A stretch of 40,048 nt of DNA, taken from assembly GCF_913064665.1 (NCBI RefSeq), contig NZ_CAJYBT010000034.1, positions 1 to 40,048 of the forward strand. The letters run 5' to 3'. The translations under genes were made by a program, and so were the position numbers. Source of the DNA: an uncultured Thioclava sp. (GTDB lineage: Bacteria > Pseudomonadota > Alphaproteobacteria > Rhodobacterales > Rhodobacteraceae). Of this stretch, positions 33,547 through 40,048 are shown piece by piece (position 1 is the first letter of the stretch; every line of letters starts with the position of its first letter). The notes beneath the pieces were generated by a model, which saw only the letters and a list, made by a program, of their open reading frames with translations, was not told the origin of the DNA and made no database searches.

Positions 33547-34113
33547 CTATAGCGCCTCCACCTTGGTTGAGCGCGGCAGGCCGAACACCTGCGCCCCGCT
33601 GCACAGCAGAAAATCCAGCCCCAGCGGAAACTGTGCGTGGTTTTGCTGGATCGCGGGAATCGCGGGCAGGTCCGCCTCTTGCACCGAGGCAATCCCCGGC
33701 CCGCTCAGGCGCGCATTGGCCGCGCCAAACGCTGCCATCTCGACAATCAGCGTGGCCGAGCGATCGGGATAGTCCGGCGTGCCAATCGCGAAACGCTCGA
33801 TCGGGCCAAGCGCCGCCCAAGTGCCAAGTGCGAAATCGGCCTGCTCGGCATCCACCAGCTGCGCGCCGCAATGAAACGCGACCCAGGCGCGGATGGCGGG
33901 CGTGTCATGCGAAGGGGCAAGATGCAGCGTCACGGCCTGATCGACCAGCGTCAACAAAACGGCCCCCGCAGCGGGCGAGAGCGGGGCAGGTGGGGCCGCG
34001 CCGCGGATGGCCTGCACCTGGCCCGGACGCGCCATTGCCTCAAGACAGGCGCGAAACGCCTGTGCCGCCTGTTGCGGGGCCTGCGTAAAACCGCCTGACA
34101 GTTCGGATTGCAT
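33547..34113 (-). CDS. phnH: C-P lyase core subunit PhnH
   Basis: A 188-residue subunit of the C-P lyase core, related to PLP-dependent-transferase folds but without cofactor. The segment GGFTQAPQQAAQAFRACLEAM and, later, FHCGAQLVD, FALGTWAALG and PLGLDFLLCSGAQVFGLPR-type sequence are typical. The ATG at 34113 shares one base with the phnG stop (TGATG) and follows a strong GGGGGGAAG leader; an in-frame TTG one codon upstream is less likely. It abuts phnI at the 3' end. Confidence 0.94.
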   Translation of the reverse strand: MQSELSGGFTQAPQQAAQAFRACLEAMARPGQVQAIRGAAPPAPLSPAAGAVLLTLVDQAVTLHLAPSHDTPAIRAWVAFHCGAQLVDAEQADFALGTWAALGPIERFAIGTPDYPDRSATLIVEMAAFGAANARLSGPGIASVQEADLPAIPAIQQNHAQFPLGLDFLLCSGAQVFGLPRSTKVEAL

Positions 34114-34553
34114 CAATCTTCCCCCCGCACCATCGTGAAAAATTCGACCTTTGTGGCGGCGGCTTTCTCGGCGCGTTTCTGGCGGCGAGCGATCTCTTCA
34201 AGGCGCAGTGTTTCCAGCACCTTAGACGCTTCAGCATCGCCATGTTCCATCCGCGCATCCAGCAACGCCGCGCGCAGCGCATGATCTTTGTCGCGCCCCT
34301 GCACATAGGCGTGCCCCACTGTGCCATCCTCTAGCGTCAGCGTGCAGCGCGTCACCGTCATCTCGCCCAGATTGAACGGCGCGCCGCTGGCCCCCGTGCG
34401 CCCGCGCACCATCACCGCACCCGTCTCGGGCGCGCGCAGGACGTTATGCTTGGGCATCTCTGGCATAATCTGCGCCAGCCGCGCCGGGTTTGCGCGCGCC
34501 AAAAGACCCATGCGATTGCGTCGCGCATCTTGCTGTGGAGTGAGTTTGGACAT
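34113..34553 (-). CDS. phnG: C-P lyase core subunit PhnG
   Basis: A 146-residue subunit that packs with PhnI in the lyase core and takes part in the first transfer step. Diagnostic blocks are RNRMGLLARANPARLAQ near the N-terminus, FNLGEMTVTRCTL and GHAYVQGRDKDHALRAALLDA. It is the first gene of the phn operon. Its start codon lies only 7 bp from the inverted repeat at 34561-34592, so a regulator bound there would block transcription or early elongation. The ribosome site (GGCAAG) is weak. Confidence 0.95.
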   Translation of the reverse strand: MSKLTPQQDARRNRMGLLARANPARLAQIMPEMPKHNVLRAPETGAVMVRGRTGASGAPFNLGEMTVTRCTLTLEDGTVGHAYVQGRDKDHALRAALLDARMEHGDAEASKVLETLRLEEIARRQKRAEKAAATKVEFFTMVRGED

Positions 34554-34560
34554 CTTGCCG

Positions 34561-34592
34561 ATTTGTCTAGGTTTCTATACAACTAGACAAAT
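34561..34592. promoter_or_regulatory. Candidate PhnF operator between phnG and phnF
   Basis: A perfect 10-bp inverted repeat, ATTTGTCTAG (34561-34570) and CTAGACAAAT (34583-34592), is separated by 12 bp. The spacer contains a third half-site CTATACAA (34575-34582) directly abutting CTAGACAA (34583-34590). The TTGTCTAG-like halves match the GT-TA/TA-AC pattern of GntR/HutC-family operators. A minus-strand promoter candidate (TTGCCC, 17 nt, TGATAT; about 34619-34591) overlaps its edge. The region is AT-rich compared with its surroundings. Confidence 0.8.
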
Positions 34593-34630
34593 ATCACGCG
34601 ATTCTCCTCCAAAGGGCAAGTGAAACTTCG

Positions 34631-35362
34631 ATGACACAACGCAGTCCGATTTGGCGTCAGATTTCAGACACTTTGCGCGGCGAGATTGCGCAGGGTCTGT
34701 ATCCGGCGGCGTCCAAGCTGCCGACCGAGGCGCAGCTTTCGGCGCGTTTCGGGGTCAATCGCCACACCGTGCGCCACGCGCTTGGCGCGCTGGCCGAAGA
34801 AGGGCTGGTGGTCTCGCGGCGCGGCGCGGGGGTGTTCGTGGCCACAGCCCCGCAAGCCGAGTATCCGATTGGGCGGCGGGTGCGGTTTCAGCAAAATATC
34901 ATCGCTTCCGGGCGCACCCCCTCGCGCGAGATCAGCCGGATCGAGACCCGCCCCGCGCGCGCTGACGAGGCCGAGGCGCTGGCGCTGGCACCCGGTTCGA
35001 TGGTGCATGTTTATGAGGGAATTTCCTTGGGCGACGGCCTACCCTTGGCGCAGTTTCGTTCGGTGTTCCCCGCCGCGCGCTTTCCCGATCTGGCGCAGGC
35101 GCTAGGCCGTCTCACATCGGTCACAGCGGCGCTGCGCGAGCAGGGTCTGGGGGATTACATCCGCGCCTCGACCCGCGTCACGGCATGTTTGGCAACGGGC
35201 ACGCGCGCGGGGCAGATGAAGCTGCCCGAAGGCGCGCCGCTGTTGCGCACCGAAGCGGTGAATGTCGATCCAGACGGTGTGCCGGTGGAGTTCGGCATCA
35301 GCTGGTTTGCCGGGGATCGCGTCGCGCTCTCCATGACCCCCGAACAAGGGGGCGCGGATTAA
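34631..35362 (+). CDS. phnF: Phosphonate-metabolism GntR/UTRA transcriptional regulator PhnF
   Basis: A 243-residue HutC-subfamily regulator. The N-terminal winged helix (residues about 5-70) has the GntR pattern SKLPTEAQLSARFGVNRHTVRHAL, and the C-terminal UTRA ligand-binding domain (about 90-238) contains MVHVYEGISLGDGLPLAQ and GVPVEFGISWFAGDRV. Its divergence from phnG and the palindrome between them support repression of the phn operon and of itself, with release by a phosphonate or pathway signal; the ligand is not known from sequence. The 3' end overlaps the convergent Sua5 gene by 4 bp. Confidence 0.95.
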   Translation: MTQRSPIWRQISDTLRGEIAQGLYPAASKLPTEAQLSARFGVNRHTVRHALGALAEEGLVVSRRGAGVFVATAPQAEYPIGRRVRFQQNIIASGRTPSREISRIETRPARADEAEALALAPGSMVHVYEGISLGDGLPLAQFRSVFPAARFPDLAQALGRLTSVTAALREQGLGDYIRASTRVTACLATGTRAGQMKLPEGAPLLRTEAVNVDPDGVPVEFGISWFAGDRVALSMTPEQGGAD

Positions 35363-36318
35363 TCGCGCGGAGCGCTGGCGCGGCGCAGCCGGTCGTTGAT
35401 TGCGCGGCCCAGCCCGTGATTGGGGATCGGGGCGATGGCGATGCAGGTCGCGCCGCGTGCTTGGGCCAAATCATCAGCGGCACGCAGGCTGGCAAACAGA
35501 TTGGCGGCGGCTTCAACCATATCGCCGCTTGGCGACAGCGTCAGATCGGCCTGCTCACTTGGGCCAAAACCGATGTAAACCTCACCCGCCTGCGCCGCGT
35601 CCGCGTTCATGCGCACCTGCGCGCCCGGCGCATAATGCGACACCAACTGTCCCGGCGCATTCGGCTTGGCCGCGTCGCCCCCGCTGGCAATCGGCTGCGC
35701 CAAAGCGGCCTCGAGCGCCTCGGCGGGCAAGCCTCCGGGGCGCAACAGGCGCGGCGGATCAAGCGACAGGATCGTCGATTCGACCCCGACTTCGCAAGCG
35801 CCGCCATCGATCACCGCCGCGATCTTGCCGCCAAGCCCATCCAGCACATGGCGCGCCGTGGTCGGGCTGATCTTGCCCGAGGGGTTGGCCGAAGGCGCGG
35901 CAAGCGGGCCGCCAAATGCGCTCAGCAATCCGCGCGCCACGGGATGGGCGGGCAGGCGGATCGCCACGCTGTCATTGCCGGCTGTGACCAGATCGCTGAT
36001 CCCGCAGCCCATGCGCAGCGGCAGAACCAGCGTCAGCGGTCCGGGCCAAAACGCCTGCGCCAGCGCGCGCGCCGTATCGGAAAATACCGCGATCTGTTCA
36101 GCCATCGTCAGATCGGCGACATGCACGATCAGCGGGTTGAACTGAGGCCGCCCCTTGGCCGCAAAGATCGCTGCCACCGCGTGATCATTGCGCGCATCGC
36201 CCGCCAGCCCGTAGACCGTCTCGGTCGGCATCGCCACCAGTTCACCGGCCGCCAGCAGCTTGGCCGCCTCGGCATAGCCCGCAGCATCGGGCGTCAGGAT
36301 TTGGGTTTCATGGCTCAT
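35359..36318 (-). CDS. L-threonylcarbamoyladenylate synthase (Sua5/TsaC)
   Basis: Makes threonylcarbamoyl-AMP from threonine, bicarbonate and ATP, the first step of the t6A37 modification of ANN-decoding tRNAs. The YrdC-like domain (residues about 10-200) has MPTETVYGLAGDA, KGRPQFNPLIVHV, FWPGPLTLVL and APSANPSGKISPT, holding the conserved Lys/Arg and Ser/Asn residues. A C-terminal Sua5 domain makes up the 319-residue length, so it is the long (Sua5) and not the short (TsaC) form. The start MSHETQIL at 36318 is preferred to an in-frame codon at 36441. It is divergent from the acyl-CoA dehydrogenase. Confidence 0.95.
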   Translation of the reverse strand: MSHETQILTPDAAGYAEAAKLLAAGELVAMPTETVYGLAGDARNDHAVAAIFAAKGRPQFNPLIVHVADLTMAEQIAVFSDTARALAQAFWPGPLTLVLPLRMGCGISDLVTAGNDSVAIRLPAHPVARGLLSAFGGPLAAPSANPSGKISPTTARHVLDGLGGKIAAVIDGGACEVGVESTILSLDPPRLLRPGGLPAEALEAALAQPIASGGDAAKPNAPGQLVSHYAPGAQVRMNADAAQAGEVYIGFGPSEQADLTLSPSGDMVEAAANLFASLRAADDLAQARGATCIAIAPIPNHGLGRAINDRLRRASAPRD

Positions 36319-36439
36319 GGCGAAATCGTGACGCAGCGTTGAGGTTGAAGGGATGCGGGGCTCGGGTAGGGTGGTAGCAACGCTGACAGGACATAGACGC
36401 GGGCGGGGCCTTTGCCAAGCCGCCCCTCGGAGGAGACCC

Positions 36440-38131
36440 ATGACCTACCGCTCACCCGTTGCCGATATCCGCTTCATTCTGGACCACGTCGTGCCGATCG
36501 CGCCGGTGTCTGACACCGAGCTGTTCGCCGAGGCCACGCCCGACATGATCGAGGCGATCCTGACTGAGGCCGGGCGGTTGTGTGACGAGGTGATCGCGCC
36601 GACCAATCGCTCGGGCGACCTGCACCCCGCCAAGCTGGAAAACGGCGTCGTGCGGGCCTCGCCCGGTTTCAAAGAGGCGCTGGGCGCGCTGGCCGAGGGG
36701 GGGTGGGTCGGCATCGCCGCACGCCCCGATCACGGCGGAATGGGCCTGCCGCAAACGCTGAACGTGGGCTTCAACGACATGCTGTCGGGGGCGAACCTGT
36801 CACTGCAACTCTGTCCGCTGCTCACGCAGGGCCAGATCGAGGCGCTGGAACATCACGCAAGCGATGCGATCAAGGATCTGTATCTGCCCAAGCTGATTTC
36901 GGGGGAATGGTCAGGCACGATGAACCTGACCGAGCCAAGCGCGGGTTCCGATGTCGGCGCGCTGCGCACCAAGGCAGAACCCAATGGCGATGGCACTTAC
37001 GCGATCACCGGACAGAAGATTTTCATCACCTGGGGCGACTCGGATGTGTTTGAAAACACCTGCCATCTGGTGCTGGCGCGTCTGCCCGATGCCGCACCCG
37101 GCACCAAGGGCATCAGCCTTTTCATGGTGCCGAAATACATTCCCGACGATAACGGCAAGCCCGGCGTCGCCAACTCCCTCAAGGTGATTTCGCTAGAACA
37201 TAAGCTGGGCCTTCACGCCTCGCCCACTTGCGTCATGAGCTATGAGGGCGCGACCGGTTGGCTGGTTGGCGCGGAAAACAAGGGCATGGCGGCGATGTTC
37301 ACGATGATGAACAACGCCCGTCTGAACGTGGGGGCGCAAGGTATCGGCGTGGCCGAGGCCGCCTATCAGCAGGCGCTTTCCTATGCCAAGGACCGTGTGC
37401 AATTCGCGCCGATCATTGAACACGCCGATGTGCGCCGGATGCTGGCCGAGATGAAGGCCGAGATTTTCGCCGCCCGCTCGATCGCGCTGGCCTGCGCGGT
37501 GGCGCTTGATATGGGGCGGGCCACGGGCAAGGACGGCTGGGAGGCCCGCGCAGCCTTGCTGACCCCGATTGCCAAGGCTTACGGCACCGATGTGGGCATT
37601 CGCGTGGCCGATCGCGGCATTCAGGTGCATGGCGGTATGGGGTTCATCGAGGAAACCGGCGCGGCACAATATGCCCGCGACGTGCGTGTCAGCGCGATTT
37701 ACGAGGGCACCAACGGCATTCAGGCGATGGATCTGGTGGGGCGCAAGATGATGGATGACGGCGCTGCCGCCTGCCGTCTGCTGCAAGAGGTCGAGGACGA
37801 GGCGCAATCCGCGCGCGGCGATTTCCCGGTGCTGGCCGAGGATGTCTGGCAAGCCGCCGAGGCGCTGCGCGAACATACCGAATGGATGCTCAAGCAGGGT
37901 ATGCAAGACCGCTTTGCGGGGGCGGTGCCCTATCTCGATGCTTTCGCGCGCGTGCTGGGGGGCTATTACCACCTGCGCGCCGCGATGGCCGAGGGGCGCA
38001 ATTCGGCGCGCGGGCATCTGGCCGCCGTCTATATCCGCCGCTTGATGCCGCTTTACGCCGCAGGTCTGCTGGAGGCGCGTGAAGGGGCTGAGGGGCTCTA
38101 TGCGCTCTCGGTCGAAGATCTCGGGGCATGA
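36440..38131 (+). CDS. Acyl-CoA dehydrogenase, long DmdC-like type
   Basis: FAD-dependent dehydrogenase of 563 residues with the N-terminal, middle and FAD-binding C-terminal acyl-CoA dehydrogenase domains plus an extra C-terminal domain (about residues 460-560) found in the DmdC (3-methylmercaptopropionyl-CoA dehydrogenase) subgroup. Visible signatures are NLTEPSAGSDVGALRT, GQKIFITWGD, RVQFAPIIEHADVRRML and IQVHGGMGFIEE, with the catalytic-Glu segment YEGTNGIQAMDL near residue 421. Whether the substrate is methylmercaptopropionyl-CoA or another acyl-CoA cannot be told. GGAGGAG precedes the ATG at 36440. The stop overlaps the MBL-fold gene by 4 bp, so both are made together. Confidence 0.93.
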   Translation: MTYRSPVADIRFILDHVVPIAPVSDTELFAEATPDMIEAILTEAGRLCDEVIAPTNRSGDLHPAKLENGVVRASPGFKEALGALAEGGWVGIAARPDHGGMGLPQTLNVGFNDMLSGANLSLQLCPLLTQGQIEALEHHASDAIKDLYLPKLISGEWSGTMNLTEPSAGSDVGALRTKAEPNGDGTYAITGQKIFITWGDSDVFENTCHLVLARLPDAAPGTKGISLFMVPKYIPDDNGKPGVANSLKVISLEHKLGLHASPTCVMSYEGATGWLVGAENKGMAAMFTMMNNARLNVGAQGIGVAEAAYQQALSYAKDRVQFAPIIEHADVRRMLAEMKAEIFAARSIALACAVALDMGRATGKDGWEARAALLTPIAKAYGTDVGIRVADRGIQVHGGMGFIEETGAAQYARDVRVSAIYEGTNGIQAMDLVGRKMMDDGAAACRLLQEVEDEAQSARGDFPVLAEDVWQAAEALREHTEWMLKQGMQDRFAGAVPYLDAFARVLGGYYHLRAAMAEGRNSARGHLAAVYIRRLMPLYAAGLLEAREGAEGLYALSVEDLGA

Positions 38132-39177
38132 GGGGCGAAAGCGCCGGCATCCGCTATCCTTGGCCCGAGCCCCCCGCGCCCGGTGAGGGGATCGAGGTCG
38201 CGCCGGGCGTGATCTGGCTGCGCTTGCCGCTGCCGATGGCGCTGGATCACGTCAACTGCTTTGCGCTGGATGATGGTGATGGCTGGACGCTGGTCGATCC
38301 GGGTATCGACACGCGCAAATGTCGCGCCACGCTGCAAGCCGCGCTCGATGGGGTGCTGGCGGGCAAGCCGGTGACGCGCGTGCTGGTCACGCATTACCAC
38401 CCCGACCACATTGGCCTTGCAGGCTGGCTGCAGGCGCAGGGGGCCGAGTTGGTGACCACGCGCACTTCGTGGTTGTTTGCGCGCATGTTGGTGCTGGACC
38501 CGCAAGATCGCCCCGCCGCCGAGACGCTGGACTATTATCGCCGCGCCGGAATGGACCCCGACATCTTTGATCTGCGCGCCAATGAGCGCCCGTTCAACTT
38601 TGCCGATTGCGTGCATCCGCTGCCGCTGGGCTTTACGCGGATTGTCGAGGGGGATTGCATCACCATCGGCGGGCGCGATTGGGACGTGTATATGGGCGAT
38701 GGTCACGCGCCCGAACATGCCACGCTATTTTCGCGTGACGATGATCTGGTGCTGGGGGGCGATCAATTGCTGCCCTCGATTTCTGCGAATCTGGGGGTCT
38801 ACGCCACCGAACCCGAGGCAGACCCGCTCACCGATTGGCTCTCCTCTTGCGCGCGATTCTCTGAGATCGCCGAAGATCGCCACCTCGTGTTACCCGGCCA
38901 CAAGCTGCCCTTCACCGGCCTGCCGCTGCGCCTGATCCAGATGGTGGAAAACCACGAAGGCGGGCTGGCGCGGCTGCGCAAACACCTGACGACCCCACGC
39001 GTCGCGGGCGAGTGTTTCGCGCCGCTCTTCAAGCGCAAAATCGACGCTGGTAGCTATGGTCTCGCACTGGTCGAGGCGATGGCCCATCTCAACTACCTTT
39101 GGCATCGCGGCGAGATCACCCGCACCCTGCGAGACGATGGCGCATGGGAATGGGCGCTGGCCGATCAAGGGGCGTGA
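38128..39177 (+). CDS. MBL-fold metallo-hydrolase
   Basis: A 349-residue metallo-beta-lactamase-fold hydrolase. The metal-binding motif H89-Y-H91-P-D93-H94 is complete and is followed by DGHAPEHATLF, an Asp (in VLGGDQLLP) and a final His in LPGHKLPFTG. A C-terminal winged-helix-like extension (about 255-345) with HLNYLWHRGEITR is similar to that of the LACTB2-like branch of this fold. No signal peptide is present. The 4-bp overlap with the acyl-CoA dehydrogenase suggests that it works in the same catabolic route, perhaps as a thioesterase or ester hydrolase, which is inference. Confidence 0.9.
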   Translation: MRGESAGIRYPWPEPPAPGEGIEVAPGVIWLRLPLPMALDHVNCFALDDGDGWTLVDPGIDTRKCRATLQAALDGVLAGKPVTRVLVTHYHPDHIGLAGWLQAQGAELVTTRTSWLFARMLVLDPQDRPAAETLDYYRRAGMDPDIFDLRANERPFNFADCVHPLPLGFTRIVEGDCITIGGRDWDVYMGDGHAPEHATLFSRDDDLVLGGDQLLPSISANLGVYATEPEADPLTDWLSSCARFSEIAEDRHLVLPGHKLPFTGLPLRLIQMVENHEGGLARLRKHLTTPRVAGECFAPLFKRKIDAGSYGLALVEAMAHLNYLWHRGEITRTLRDDGAWEWALADQGA

Positions 39178-39238
39178 CAGCGCGCGCAGGCTCGGCTAGG
39201 TTTTGCATCGGGAGATCAGCACAAAAGGGAGATGTGCA

Positions 39239-39373
39239 ATGGCCGAATATAAGCCGGGCGAAATGGATATCCGTGTCCAAGAGAGAACATTCGCCGGATT
39301 TACGCGCTTCGTTACCGTTGCCGTAATTGTTATTATTGCGTTTCTGGTGTTTCTCGCTCTGGTGAACGGCTGA
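39239..39373 (+). CDS. aa3-type cytochrome c oxidase subunit IV
   Basis: A 44-residue single-helix membrane protein: a short polar N-terminus (MAEYKPGEMDIRVQERTF) and one transmembrane helix (about residues 25-42, VTVAVIVIIAFLVFLAL). This matches the bacterial aa3-type oxidase subunit IV family, which packs on the outside of the oxidase and is dispensable for turnover in Paracoccus. AGGGAG is 7-8 nt before the ATG. No other oxidase genes are near, so it is encoded apart from subunits I-III. Codon use is like the flanks. A strong hairpin spans its stop codon. Confidence 0.9.
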   Translation: MAEYKPGEMDIRVQERTFAGFTRFVTVAVIVIIAFLVFLALVNG

Positions 39374-39394
39374 GGCGCGTCTGCGCGCTCAGCC
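39368..39394 (+). terminator. Hairpin across the oxidase subunit IV stop codon
   Basis: GGCTGA (39368-39373) pairs with TCAGCC (39389-39394), and GCGCG with CGCGC, around a TCTG loop; one G (39374) bulges. The 11-bp stem includes the TGA stop. No T-run follows, so it may be a partial terminator or an mRNA-stabilising 3' end that separates expression of this gene from the following lipoprotein. Confidence 0.5.
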
Positions 39395-39428
39395 AATAAG
39401 GAAATCACCAGAAAGGGAGATCGGGCTG

Positions 39429-40048
39429 ATGATGCGCCTGCTTCTCGTCTGCCTGATGCTGCCGCTGTTTCTGGCGGGCTGTGGTGCGGACAATATCTAC
39501 GCCTCCGATGCGGATGTGGCACGCTATCGCTACGTCTCGGATGAGCCGCCTTCGCTGACGCTGTTCACTGTGATCAGCACGCGAACCGGCGCGGGCGGCC
39601 ATTCGGCTTTGATGATCAACGGGCGTGAGCGGATCATCTTTGATCCTGCAGGCACGTGGAATCACCCATGGGCACCCGAACGCAACGACGTGCATTTCGG
39701 CATCACCGAAAAGATGCGCAGATTCTACATCGACTATCACAGCCGCGAAACTTGGTATGTGCGTTCGCAAAAAGTCCCGATCACGATGGCGCAGGCCGAT
39801 CAGCTGATGGCGCGGGTCGAGCGCAACGGATCGGTCAATAAGATGATGTGCGCCGATTCGGTCTCAAGCGCGCTGCGCGACATGCCTTGGCTGCGTGGCG
39901 AGATCCCCTTTACCTTCTCGCCGCTCAAGCTGTCCAAGGCGTTCGACAGACTGCCGGGGGAGATCAGCAAAGATCATTATGACGATGATCCCGATGATAA
40001 TTCCGGCGTGCTGATGATTCAGCAAGAAAAGCCACAAACCGTCGTTCC
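39429..40048 (+). CDS. Lipoprotein of unknown function with possible permuted papain-like motif, 3' end outside
   Basis: The visible 206 codons begin with two ATGs and a lipoprotein signal, MLPLFLAGC, with Cys18 as the lipidated residue. The rest has no certain family for me. Two segments stand out: GGHSALMING (His58) and NKMMCADSVSSAL (Cys141). The order His first and Cys later, in such contexts, resembles circularly permuted NlpC/P60 (YiiX/LRAT-like) cysteine hydrolases, so a cell-wall or lipid amidase is one possibility. GGGAG lies upstream at usable spacing. The gene follows the oxidase subunit by 55 bp and is cut by the window end, so its C-terminus and any further domain are unseen. Confidence 0.8.
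   Translation, partial: MMRLLLVCLMLPLFLAGCGADNIYASDADVARYRYVSDEPPSLTLFTVISTRTGAGGHSALMINGRERIIFDPAGTWNHPWAPERNDVHFGITEKMRRFYIDYHSRETWYVRSQKVPITMAQADQLMARVERNGSVNKMMCADSVSSALRDMPWLRGEIPFTFSPLKLSKAFDRLPGEISKDHYDDDPDDNSGVLMIQQEKPQTVV

Noticed and set aside
1-40048. tRNA, rRNA, CRISPR, insertion sequence, prophage or toxin-antitoxin genes
   Set aside because: Looked for on both strands; no cloverleaf-type sequence, spaced direct repeats, transposase or integrase motif was recognised.

Overview
The window looks like chromosomal DNA of an alphaproteobacterium of the order Rhodobacterales (Rhodobacter/Roseobacter type). The reasons are its high G+C, an RpoHII-like heat-shock sigma factor, a 44-residue aa3-type cytochrome oxidase subunit IV, a complete carbon-phosphorus (C-P) lyase cluster, a covalent-FAD/GcvT-fusion dimethylglycine dehydrogenase-like enzyme, and an acyl-CoA dehydrogenase of the long DmdC-like type. 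The species is not identified. I see no rRNA, tRNA, CRISPR array, insertion sequence or prophage. Genes are tightly packed with many 1-20 bp overlaps.

Layout. 1-7.3 kb: trpS (cut by the window edge), a rhomboid-like protein without catalytic residues, and a minus-strand run of penicillin-binding-protein activator lipoprotein, glnD and murJ. 7.4-10.6 kb: a plus-strand run of rsmI, yraN-like nuclease, gshB and an alpha/beta hydrolase. 10.6-12.1 kb: comM/yifB on the minus strand. 12.5-18.8 kb: plus-strand rpoH, a ChaN-like protein, coaBC, dut, a membrane-anchored MoeB-like E1 enzyme, and an amino-acid ABC binding protein plus permease. 18.8-24.9 kb: M3 peptidase, CDF metal exporter, SH3-domain protein, 2-hydroxyacid dehydrogenase and a PRC-barrel envelope protein. 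25.2-27.7 kb: the dimethylglycine/sarcosine dehydrogenase-like enzyme. 27.7-35.4 kb: the phn (C-P lyase) cluster with its divergent phnF regulator. 35.4-40 kb: Sua5/TsaC, acyl-CoA dehydrogenase, MBL-fold hydrolase, cytochrome oxidase subunit IV and a lipoprotein that runs off the end.

The clearest pathway is phosphonate catabolism. phnG, H, I, J, K, L and N lie head to tail on the minus strand, mostly with 1-4 bp overlaps. phnM follows on the same strand, but a DUF1045 gene in the opposite orientation separates it from phnN. PhnF, a GntR/UTRA repressor, is transcribed divergently. The gap between phnF and phnG holds a perfect 10-bp inverted repeat with a third half-site inside it, the obvious candidate operator. 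No phnP and no phnCDE transporter are in the window. The DUF1045 protein carries two H-x-T motifs of the 2H phosphoesterase type, so it may do the cyclic-phosphate hydrolysis that PhnP does elsewhere.

Other points worth attention are a pair of long imperfect palindromic intergenic repeats (15.5 and 20.9 kb), a PRC-barrel / LEA-like / PRC-barrel exported protein preceded by a sequence resembling an EcfG general-stress promoter, and a possible shifted reading frame near the C-terminus of PhnM.
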